Below are positions 25,401 through 37,400 of a DNA stretch of 64,000 nt, piece by piece. A model generated the notes under the pieces. That model was given only the letters and a program-made list of their open reading frames with translations. It made no database searches and was not told the DNA's origin. Position numbers and translations under genes: made by a program. Origin of the DNA: Scilla litardierei (lineage: Eukaryota; Streptophyta; Magnoliopsida; Asparagales; Asparagaceae). The stretch is from assembly GCA_030789695.1 (NCBI GenBank), contig CM061141.1, forward strand, positions 320,232,452-320,296,451. Direction: 5' to 3'. Position 1 is the first letter of the stretch. Each line of letters begins with the position of its first letter.

Positions 25401-28400
25401 ATGGAGAGTGCGAAACCCGTGGCTACACCTCCTGGAGCTCACATTCAGCATTTGGCATTATAGTCACCGAGCACCGAGGATGAGAAGGCTATGTCTCAGG
25501 TGCCATATGTTAGTGCGGTTGTGAGCTTGATGTATGCGATGTTTGCACGCGTCCCGATATTGTACCGGCTATGAGAAAGTGAGTAGATACATGTCGAACT
25601 CCGACAAGGAGCATTGGCAGTCTGTTAAGTGGATATTGCGATATCTGGGCGGCACGGTTGGTGTCGGGTTGCATTTTGACAGAGATGATGGTGTGGTGCT
25701 GACATGGTACTGTGATTCAGAATATGCTGGTACACAGACAAACGGAGATCTCGACCACAAGTTACGTGTTTACGTTGGGCACCACAACATTGTCGTGTCA
25801 ATCAGTTCTACAGTCGGTGGTTGCGTTGTCAACCACGGAGGCCAAGTTGATTGACGCAGTGGAAGCGGTGAAGGAGGCCAAGTATTTGAGATGTCTGCTA
25901 GAGGATTTAGGGATGCTGCGGAGATTGTCGTTGGTTTTCAGCGATAACCAGAGCGCAATTCATCTTGCGAAGCATCAGTCTTACAGTTTGAGGACGAGGC
26001 ACGGAGTGGTACATGATTGCTTCCTAGATGAGAAGAGCAAGTAGATTGAGCTTCAGAAGGTCCCGACTGAGAAGAACCCCGCAGACATGTTCACTAAGCC
26101 CGTTTCCGCCATCAAGCTCAAGACATGCTTGAGCTTGATTTGTTTGGTGGCTTGAGTGTGGCGCCGAAAGGTGCAGATTTCGAGACGACAAGAGGGTCCG
26201 TGGAGTGACCATCGAGTTTTGATCAAGGTAGAGTATGGATGGAGTGCTGGAAGTGCTGTAGATTCTGTAGCAAGATAAAGTGTTAATTTTGTGCTACAAA
26301 TGTCTTCATTTGGACAGCCTTGATGGGCCTGAGCTTTATTGTTGTTTGTTGGGGGGATTTTAAAGGATGCTTTGCAACCAAAACTCTCAAGGGGTGAGTG
26401 ACTGACACTGGAAAAAAACAGAGAGATGAGAAAGAAAAAGAGAAAGGGTTGCTGCCATTTTTGATCTTAGAGAGAAAAGAAGAGAGTAGAAACTAGAGAA
26501 GAAAAGCTTAGGGTTTGTGAGAGTCTAGGGTTCTTGGGTTTCCTTTTGATTTTGTTTTCTTCCTTGTAAGTTTGTGAGTGCTTGGATCTCCCAAGTTATT
26601 ACTCACGAGAGGGTGAAGGAGTTGGTGTAAAGCTCGTGGATTTCTTTTGATCAAAATAATGGATCGTCTCGGAATGCTGGAGTAGGTTGATTATTCTCAA
26701 CCAAAGCAGGGTAAAATCTGTGCCTCTTGTATTTTCAGAATTGTGAATTGTTGTGTTTGCATTCATATTTCGTTTGATAAATTGCTAACGCAAGATCCGA
26801 TGAGAAAAAAATGTTATTGTCTTGTCACCCTAATTTTTGCAAGCACCTACTCCCTAGCTACCTGTTAGGGTTTGCTATTCTGCGGATGTCGGCAATGTTT
26901 TTTATATCGAGTGGTATCAGAGCCCTTGGTTGTTTGTGGAGGATTTGAGTAGAGAAGATGGTGAGTTTGACAACACTCAACATAGAATGGTTCTTTGGGC
27001 GTAACAATTTTACGTTATGGCAAGCGAAGGTGAAGAATTACTTGAGGCAAACAAATTGTTGCCAAATTGTCTTCGAGGAAGACAATTTTGACAAGGATGT
27101 AACGAAATCCTAGCAGGGCGAGATGGAGAAAATGGCATATAGCGCCATTCAATTGTCACTAGTCGATACCGTCTTGAGAGATGTATTGGACGAGGCGACA
27201 GCCAATGACATGTGGAAGAAGTTAAATGAGTTGTATATGAAGAAATCTTTGACAAGTCACCTCTACTTGTTGCAGCATCTTTATACTCTAAGGATGAAGC
27301 CTGGAACGATTGTGAAGGACCACGTAGATGAAATGAACCGAATTGTGATGGATCTGCATGGAATGAAGGTCAAGATTGATGATGAGCAACATGTGGTGAT
27401 CTTGCTATGCTTATTGACCGAGGATTTCTCCAATTTTGTTCGGTCCATGATTTATCGACGAACAATGCTCATCGTGGAGTCGGTGAAGGTAGCTCTCTAT
27501 ACGGAGATTTTATGTGAGAAGGTCCATAGTAGAGACATTGGGAGTAACCGTGATGAAGTGTTGTATGTGATAGGGAGGCCGGATAAGAAAGGGGGTTAAG
27601 GCCACTTCATGAAGAAGGACCACTCGAAGTCTCGGCATTCTAGAGATCGGAAGGATAACTTATGTTTCATATGCAAGCAAAGAGGCCATTGGAGGAACCA
27701 ATGCCCTAATAGGTTTGTGAAGTTAGAGAAAGATGCTTCTGGTTCCGCTTCATTGGGATTTGCGTACATGCAGATTCGTGATGATAGAGACCATGAATAA
27801 AAGGGTATAGACACAGATGTTCGTAGCTGGGGTTTCCGATGAGGCACAAGTTGCGTGGTTGATGGACAGTAGATGTTCCTACTATGCCTCTGCGTCGGAG
27901 TTTGTATTTCACATATCGTTTCCAAGAAGATGGAGGTTCAATCCTTATGGGGAACAATGCGGCGTGCAAGACCGTGGGTGTTGGTACAGTCCGGATCCGC
28001 ATGCACGATGGGATCATGCGTACCCTTGTCGATGTTAGACATGTGCCTGATCTCAGGAAGATCTTGATATCCATCGGTGTGTTGGATATTGTTAGATGCA
28101 AGTCAGTCGTAGAGAATGGCCAGCTGAAGGTATCCAAAGGTGCCATGGTGGTGATGAAGAGAATGAAAATAGGGAACCTGTATGCCATACAAGGTAGTAC
28201 AGTTGAAGGTGGAGTTGATGCCACATCTTCTAGTTCTAGCGATGGACACTGCGAAGTTATGGCATTACTGTTTGGGTCACCTATGTGATAAGACCATAGA
28301 TGTTCTCCGGTGAAGAAAATTGATTGGAGCTAGCGATGAGACCATGTAGTTTTATGAAAGATGTGTATACGGGAAAAAGATAAAGGTGCAGTTCAACACG

Positions 28401-31400
28401 GGAGTGCACTCTAGCCGAGGTCCCTTGGATTACATACATTCTGATGTGTGGGGACCGTGTCTTGTAGCATCAGGAGGTGGTGCTAGATACTTTTTCCTTT
28501 TCATCGATGATTATTCTATTAAGGTTTGGATGTACTTGATGAAAACAAAAGATCAAACTTTCATGATGTTCAAGCAATGGCTAGCCATGGTTGAAAAGCA
28601 AACCGATAAGGCGGTGAAAGTTCTTAGGTCTGACAATCGAGAGGAGTACACCTCGAGGGAGTTCACATGATATTGCAGATCCTATGAGATCAGAGCTGAG
28701 TGTTGATAAAAAACCTTGCCGACCTCCGAGGTATAGCAAATCCTAACAGGTAGCTAGGGAGTAGGGGCTTGCAAAAATTAGAGTGACATGACTACTACAA
28801 CATTTTCCTCATCGGATCTTGCGTTAGCAATTTACAAACAAAATATGAATGCAAACACAACAATTCTGAAAATACAAGAGGTACAGATTTTACGCTGGTT
28901 CGGTTGAGAATCAACATACTCCAGCATTCCGAGACGATCCACTATCTTGATCAGGAGAAATCCACGAGCTTTACGTCGAGTCCTTTTTCACCCTCTCGTG
29001 AGTAATAACTTGGGAGATCTAAGCGCTCATAAACTCACAACGAAGAAGAATAAAGCAAAAGGAAACCCAAGAACCCTATACTCTCACAAGCCCTGAGCTT
29101 TTCTTCTTTAGGTTCTACTCTCTCCTTTTCTCTCTAAGGTCAAAAATGGCAGCAGCACTTTCTCTTTTTCTTTCTCAGCTCTCAGTTCTTCTTTCTTCTT
29201 CTTTTTAGTGTCGGTCACTCACCCCTTTCTCCCCTTGAGAGTTTTGGCTGCAAAGCATCTTTTAAAAAACACTAAGAACCAACAATAAAGCTCAGGCTCA
29301 TCAAGGCTGTGCAAATGAAGACTTTTGTAACACAAAATTAACACTCTACCTTGCTACAAAATCTTCAGCACTGTCAGCACTCCATCTAAGCTCTACATTG
29401 ATCAAAACTCATTGGTCACTCCATGGACCTCCTCATCATCTTGGAATCCGCGCCATTCGGCGCCACATTCAAGCCACCAAATAAATCAAGCTCAAGCATG
29501 TCTTGAGCTTGATGGCGGGAACCGGCTTGATGAACATGTCTGCGAGGTTCTTCTCAGTCGGAACCTTCTGAAGCTCAATCTGCTTGCTCTCCTTCTCTAG
29601 GAAACAATTTACCTAGACTATGCTTTAGATAGGGGCGACAAGTTGGATCCGAGGGTGAAAAGGTATATTTTTCTCTGTTATGGCGATGGCGTGAAGGGAT
29701 ATCGCTTGTGGAAACCCGTGGGGCTCAAGGCGATTTTGAGTAGACATGTCACCTTTAATGAGTCTGTGATGCTCAGGGCAAATCAGACTCGTTCGGAGGA
29801 TGACGAGCTCGAGTGATATTGCAAATTGGCAAGGTGGAGCCATGGGCTCGAGCGATATTGCAAATTGGCAAGGTGGAGCCATGGGCTCGAGCGATATTGC
29901 AAATTGTCAAGGTGTCTCGTCATCCTCCGAATGAGTCTGTTTTGCCCTGAGCATCACAGACTCATTGAAGGTTACATGTCTACTCAAATCGCGTTGAGCC
30001 CCATTGGATCCCCCAAGCGATATCCCTTCACGCCATCGTCATAACCGAGAAAAATATACTTTTTCGTCATCGGATCCAACTTGTCGCACATATCTAAACT
30101 ATATGTCTGACAAATTGTTTCCTTGAGGGGAGATCAAACAAATTAAGCTTCAGAAGGTCCCGACCGCAAAGAACCCCACAGACATGGTCACCAAGCTTGA
30201 TCCCGCTATCAAGCTCAAGACATATTTGAGCTTGATTTGTTTGGTAGCTTGAGTGTGGCACCGAAGGACGCGGATTCCGAGACGACGAGAAGGTCCATTG
30301 AGTGACCATCGAGTTTTGATCAATGTAGAGCTTGGATGGAGTGCTGACAGTGCTGGAGATTTTATAGCATGGTAAAGTGTTAATTTTGTGTTACAAAAGC
30401 TTCATTTGCACAGCCTTGATGGGCCTGAGCTTTATTGTTGGTTGTTGGGGGTTTTTAAAGGATGCCTTGCAGCCAAAATTGCCAAGGGGTGAGTGACCGC
30501 ACTGAAAAAAAGAAAAAAAGAACATAGAGTTGAGAAAGAAAAAGAGAGATGGATGCTGCCATTTTTGAGCTTTAAGAGAACATGACAGTAGAACCTAGAG
30601 AAGAAACGTTTAGGGCTTGTGAGAGTTTAGAGTTCTTGGATTTCTTTTTTGCTTTGTTCTTCTTCATTGTGAGTTTGTGAGGGCTTGGATCTCTCAAGTT
30701 ATTACTCACGAGAGGATGAAAAAGGAGTCGGCGTAAAGCTCGTGGATTTCTCCTGATCAAGATAGTGGACCGTCTCAGAATGTTGGAGTAGATTGATTCT
30801 TAACCGAACCAGGGTAAAATCTGTGCCTATTGTATTTTCAGAATTGTTGTGGTGTTTGCATCTATATTTCGTTTCCTAAATTGCCAACGCAAGATCCGAT
30901 GAGGGAAAAGGTTGTTGTGAGTTCAGTACGTAGGAATAATAGAAAAACACAAAGATTAAACACACATCAACACCAAGGTGACACAAGAAACTTGGTAACG
31001 CAGTTCGGTGCGCACACTTACATCTGCGGGGCCACGCCCAGAAAAATAGAATACTCCACTATAATAATCAGAGAATACAAACTCTAACAATCACGCTTCT
31101 CTAAGGAAGAACACCCTCCCCCTTAATACAAACCGTGAGGGGTGATCGCAATCAACCCCGTGAAGTATTCTTGGCAAGCTCCCCTTGCCAGCAAGCTCCC
31201 CTTGCACAACCGACTAGATCAACTCCCTTGATCCTACGTGCGTAGCCGTCGGCCCCCTCCTGGAGTTCTTCAAAAAACATTCGTTAAAGCCAGCACCCTA
31301 GCCGCCAAATCTTCACCACCTTAACCACACGTCTCCCCCTCAATCGTGGAGTAGTTAAGGAAGATTGCTCAATTAAATCTCCGAAGATTGGGCGCCCATA

Positions 31401-34400
31401 ATTCACGGAACCAGCTAGGAAATAATTCCGCCAAATCTTCTAAAGATAGCAACAACAATAAGTGGGCGAGATTCTCTCCAACCGAATCAACAATAATAAC
31501 GAGAGATTGCAACTTCCAAATGTATCTTCAACAGAATATACCAGAATACCTAAAAGAGATAAAATGAGATCTGAAGTAATCCACCTTTGATAACCGCTGA
31601 AGTGCGCCAATCAATTCCAGCCTTCTAACACAGCATGTTGTACATAATGTTGTATAATAACGTTCAACATAATATACAACATGGCCAATAAATAGGTTCT
31701 TTCATACCTCGGTTGTGGATTGATACTTTCATTCACCTCAGTCAGCAAATCTTATGCATACCTGCATTCAACCGAGTATCTGGAGAAGATCCAAACCATA
31801 ATGCGAGATCTGAAAACATTCATATATAGAATCTTCAACCGCACATATCTTCAACCGCACAACCATTCAGATATGAACCCATTCAGATTTTGTAACCACT
31901 ATTTATGGGTAAATAACTTCCTCTTTAATGCAGAATATCCGCCAATATTTCCAGGATCACTTCGGGTAAGGAATCCTATATTCAAGGAACCATCGAATCT
32001 ATTTCGGGTAAAATGATTAAAGCAAATCTCATGCGGATATTTTGCCCAAAGAATAAGGATCTATTTCTGGTAAATAGAACCAATAAATCTCAACAAATAT
32101 TTCCTTCCATCAATTTAAGAACAAACCAAATTCCCAAATTTTCTCAACCAACCTCCCTCAATTAAGGAACTAATTCGGGTAAGAAGGAGTATACAAATCT
32201 CACCAATATCTGGAATCAATCAAATCAGGAACCTCCAATATTTTAGGCTACAAATCAGATCTGAGATCACCACGACAGATTTGTAGACCACAGCAGCATT
32301 TCTGTATACGAACAATTATTCCAGATCCCGAATGTTGAACATAATGTTGCAACATAATGTTCAACATTGTGCTCAACCGGCTCAAAAACAATCCAGATTC
32401 CACAAACTGAGCTCTCCAGATATAGTGCCACTAATGCCAACAAATATCAGCAGAAATTCAACCCTAACAATCTCCCCCTTTGGCATTATGTGGCACAACC
32501 CAAAACAAGCACCAACCAAGCACACATTCTCCCCCTTTGAGCCACAATAATCCAAACCTCATTCTCCCCCTTACTAGAACACCCCAAGCAGAGATCACCT
32601 CAGGAGAGACAGCCAAAAATCAGAAAAAGTATGTCCTCGTGACTCTAATACTTTTCAGATAGCCTCGTGTCTTAAAAAATTATTCTCCCCCTTTCTGGTT
32701 CTTTTATTAGAAAAAAATTCTCAGGCACAGCGGAATAAGAGAAAGAATTCAATACCTCACATCTGACAGTAGGATGACGAATGAAATGATGTCCAGGGTA
32801 GAAGTCGAGCTCTGAGGGGCCGAAAAGTAGTTGGAGAATTGGAAACATCGACGGTGTTGACAGAAGGTACATGCGAAGATCCATTGGCACCGGCGGAGGA
32901 AGAGCAGTGAGCAGAACGGCGAGATAGCACTCTAATAATTCTGGAGGAAGATTCATGAGACTTTGGCACAGATTGCTCACAGTGATTTTCGAGGGGAGAT
33001 GTCGAGTCTGCTGTCATAACATCTGCAGCAACATTGTTCTGTGTTGTATCTAATGTTACAACATTAGTCACAACATGAAGAGTTTTCTCTGAAGTTGTAG
33101 TGTTCTTGCTGTATGATTCAGACTTTCTGACCCATTGCTTCTTCATCTTCATATCAGGGTGTCTAACATTTCTTCCTTCTGACCAATGTCGCATGCGGCT
33201 GAAGCAGTTTCTCTCAGTATGGCCTTTGAACTTGCAGTAACTACACACAGAACGACCACCTTTTATACCTCTAATCTGCCTCTTCTTTTGATCATGGCCA
33301 TTGTGTTGACTCATTCTTTCAAGTTCATTTGTAACTTGATTTCTTCTTTCAGCAGACACATTATAAAAAACTCCTCTATTGAATCCCACTCCGGTGCGAT
33401 CTCCAGAAATCTTACCCATGTTTAAGATATCATCCAGCTTTGCTTTTCCAGAATTCCACTTCTCCAATGTGCATTCAGCTTTCTCTGCCCTGAGAAGAAC
33501 ATTTCTGAAGTTTCTTTCCAATTCTCTACAGTTTCCCTCAGCTTTCAGACATCTGATTTTGACCTCCTCCTTCTCTTTCTTCAGTCTAACATTCTCCTCC
33601 TTCAGGACTTTGTTGATATTGCAGATTTGCATCCATTTCTCAAACACCATCTGGTATGCTGTACGGATATCATTGTCACTAACTTCCTCATCGCTGTGAG
33701 CTTCAGAATCTGATTCGGTTGTAGATGTTGTACATGATGTTGTACAAGATGTTGTACATAATGTTGTAACATTCTTTCCGACATTTGCAGTTTTGTTCTC
33801 TAATGTTATACCAGCTGTTGCAACATTAAGTCCAACACAGCTAGGGGTGTACCCATCGGACTGATCATCAAGAATAGCCGGAAAAGCCACATAGTTGCTA
33901 GTGTTGTCTTCATTTCCAGAACTTCCTTCTGAATCTTCATCACTCCAGGTACTAGCTAATGATTTCCCCTTTTTCTTCTTGAGGGTATTAGCACATTCGG
34001 CCTGTATATGACCGAAACCTTCGCACTCCCTGCATTGTATTCCTTTACCCTTACTCTTTGGCTCATACCTATGTGCGGGATGACTGATTGTCTTTCCAGC
34101 TGTAGGAAGATACGGTCTTGATTCCTTGTTGGTAGATCTGTAATTCTGTCCCTTGTTACTTATCTTCCTCATCATTCTGTTGAGATTCTTAGTCAGCAGA
34201 TCAATGTCATCATCAATATCCGAGTCATTTTCAGACTTAGATGTTTTACTGACTTCAACCTTTAAAGCCACCCCTTTATCCTTGTGGTTTGGCTTCAGAT
34301 TCATTTCATAGGTCTGAAGAGATCCCATGAGTTCATCCAATCTCATAGTGGATGTGTTCATCACTTCTTCAATGGCCGCAATCTTCGCAGAAAACTTATC

Positions 34401-37400
34401 GGGTAGGGATCTCAAAGTTTTTTCAATCAACTTCTTTTGAGAGTACTTCTTCCCCAATTGAAATGCCTGATTAGATATATCACGCAGTCTCCCATTGAAC
34501 TCAGCCACAGTCTCATCATCATTCATCCTGAGATTTTCAAATTGAGATGCGAGCATTTGAAGTTTAGATGCTCTTACCGTACTGGTTCCTTCATGAATAT
34601 TCTGCAGTATATCCCACGCTTCCTTTGCATACTCACACGTAGAGATTAATTTGAATTGCTCTTCGTCGACAGCGGAAAAAATAGCATTAATTGCTTTAGA
34701 ATTGCACAAGGCCGCATGTTCTTCAACCCGACTCCAGTCTCTTGCCGACTTGAGGTGTTCTTCGCCATCTTCGTCGATTTCGATTGGCGGTGTCCATCCT
34801 TCACTGACAGCGATCCAGGCCTTCTCATCAATGGACTTAATGAATACACGCATCCGAGACTTCCAGTAAGTGTAATTTGTACCAATGAGCAATGGAGGAC
34901 GAACAACGGAGGCACTTTCTCGTGTAGCCATGATTCACGTACTGAAATTCAAGATCACACCTTCTTTGAAAACAAAGTTACACAGGTGACCTGCTCTGAT
35001 ACCAATTGTGAGTTCAGTACGTAGGAATAATAGAAAAACACAAAGATTAAACACACATCAACACCAAGGTGACACAAGAAACTTGGTAACGCAGTTCGGT
35101 GCGCACACCTACATCTGCGGGGCCACGCCCAGAAAAATAGAATACTCCACTATAATAATCAGAGAATACAAACTCTAACAATCACGCTTCTCTAAGGAAG
35201 AACACCCCCCCTTAATACAAACCGTGAGGGGTGATCGCAATCAACCCCGTGAAGTATTCTTGGCAAGCTCCCCTTGCCAGCAAGCTCCCCTTGCCAGCAA
35301 GCTCCCCTTGCACAACCGACTAGATCAACTCCCTTGATCCTACGTGCGTAGCCGTCGGCCCCCTCCCGGAGTTCTTCAAAAAACATTCGTTAAAGCCATC
35401 ACCCTAGCCGCCAAATCTTCACCACCTTAACCACACGTCTCCCCCTCAATCGTGGAGTAGTTAAGGAAGATTGCTCAATTAAATCTCCGAAGATTGGGCG
35501 CCCACAATTAACGGAACCAGCTAGGAAATAATTCCGTCAAATCTTCTAAAGATAGCAACAACAATAAGTGGGCGAGATTCTCTCCAACCGAATCAACAAT
35601 AATAACGAGAGATTGCAACTTCCAAATGTATCTTCAACAGAATATACCAGAATACCTAAAAGAGATAACATGAGATCTGAAGTAATCCACCTTTGATAAC
35701 CGCTGAAGTGCGCCAATCAATTCCAGCCTTCTAACACAACATGTTGTACATAATGTTGTATAATAACGTTCAACATAATATACAACATGGCCAATAAATA
35801 GGTTCTTTCATACCTCGGTTGTGGATTGATACTTTCATTCACCTCAGTCAGCAAATCTTATGCATACCTGCATTCAACCGAGTATCTGGAGAAGATCCAA
35901 ACCATAATGCGAGATTTGAAAACATTCATATATAGAATCTTCAACCGCACATATCTTCAACCGCACAACCATTCAGATATGAACCCATTCAGATTTTGTA
36001 ACCACTATTTATGGGTAAATAACTTCCTCTTTAATGCAGAATATCCGCCAATATTTCCAGGATCACTTCGGGTAAGGAATCCTATATTCAAGGAACCATC
36101 GAATCTATTTCGGGTAAAATGATTAAAGCAAATCTCATGCGGATATTTTGCCCAAAGAATAAGGATCTATTTCTGGTAAATAGAACCAATAAATCTCAAC
36201 AAATATTTCCTTCCATCAATTTAGGAACAAACCAAATTCCCAAATTTTCTCAACTAACCTCCCTCAATTAAGGAACTAATTCGGGTAAGGAGTATACAAA
36301 TCTCACCAATATCTGGAATCAATCAAATCAGGAACCTCCAATATTTTAGGCTACAAATCAGATCTGAGATCACCACGACAGATTTGTAGACCACAGCAGC
36401 GTTTCTGTATACGAACAATTATTCCAGATCCCGAATGTTGAACATAATGTTCAACATTGTGCTCAACCGGCTCAAAAACAATCCAGATTCCACAAACTGA
36501 GCTCTCCAGATATAGTGCCACTAATGCCAACAAATATCAGCAGAAATTCAACCCTAACAGTTGTAGTAGTCTTGTCACCCTAATTTTTGCAAGCCCATAC
36601 TCCCTAGCTAGCTGCCAGGGTTTGCTATTCCTCGGAGGTCGGCAAGGTTTTTTTTATAAACGTAGGAGATATTATATTATTACAAAAATCGCCTGGTAAT
36701 ACAATAAGCTGAAACAGAAATTTCTCAAAATGCAGAATTTCCAAATTTGATGACAAAGTTTTGTATTTAAATGAAACATAAAATAAATTTAAAAAAACAA
36801 TCATTTATTTAATATTCTTTTTTAAATCTTTATTAAATCTATTTTTTTGGGATGGGGATAATAGTGCTTGATGGGATCCTTTTTGCATCTATAAGCCAAT
36901 GTGTTTCATAGCAGTGCAGATATGATTTGGCTTATGAATGTTCATATCGTTGTATAATCATTCTACAGATTAACAATTTTGGGATTAGCCCCTGAATAAT
37001 ACTAAGTGGACCTTTCTCTATGGACAAAAACTGGACTCAAGGGACTAGTAAATGGCTGCGGTCTCTTGTGCATTGTTGACGGGATGGTGTATCATTCTCT
37101 TCAGAGCCCATATTAGTCCTGGTAGTGTAGTCCAGATAGCAGTAATCTATCATACTAGTCTCTTACGAATTGAAATTTGATGGTGGTTCCCACAGAACAT
37201 ACCCCTACAAAGAAATAAAAACAAAAACAAAAACAAAAACAAAAACAGAAACCTATTTGAAGTTTGTGGCATAGCCATCTGAAAGAACGTTGAAGAGGTT
37301 CAGGATTTTGTAATAGACGGGGCCTCCTATTGCAGGAGACTCGCATCAAACTTGAATTTTGTGGGAACTAAAATCTAATAATTTGTGCATGTCCAGATTA

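Larger units (their letters stand above)
30916..36559 (-). mobile_element. Sirevirus-like gag-only LTR retrotransposon, young and complete
   Basis: This 5644-bp element is inserted antisense in the palindrome arm. LTRs of 1554 bp (30916-32469) and 1553 bp (35007-36559) are about 99 percent alike (roughly a dozen substitutions and four small indels). The target duplication is a perfect GTTGT. The Met-tRNA primer site adjoins the right LTR. Four copies of a polypurine tract near the left LTR (multiple PPTs are a known Sirevirus trait) and a very long gag with two CCHC knuckles support the lineage. Protease, integrase, RT and RNase H are absent, so the element must rely on enzymes from a relative. 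Confidence 0.93.
28706..36655. repeat. Large palindrome of copia sequence, arms about 1.1 kb
   Basis: The left arm 28706-29807 is the reverse complement of the right arm 29916-30915 plus 36565-36655; the Sirevirus-like element 30916-36559 later split the right arm. Matching points: 'aaaccttgccgacctccgagg' (left edge) against 'cctcggaggtcggcaagg' (right edge); 'gaaacaatttacctagac' against its partner near 30105-30125; 'ggaggatgacgag' against 'ctcgtcatcctcc' at the centre. Each arm reads LTR, RNase H tail, then an oppositely oriented integrase C-terminal fragment. The arms carry many substitutions but stay collinear. Confidence 0.88.

Noticed and set aside
31720..32016. 98-codon frame repeated identically at 35826-36122
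   Set aside because: Both lie in the same place within the two LTRs of the Sirevirus-like element; duplication comes from the LTRs, and no domain is recognisable.
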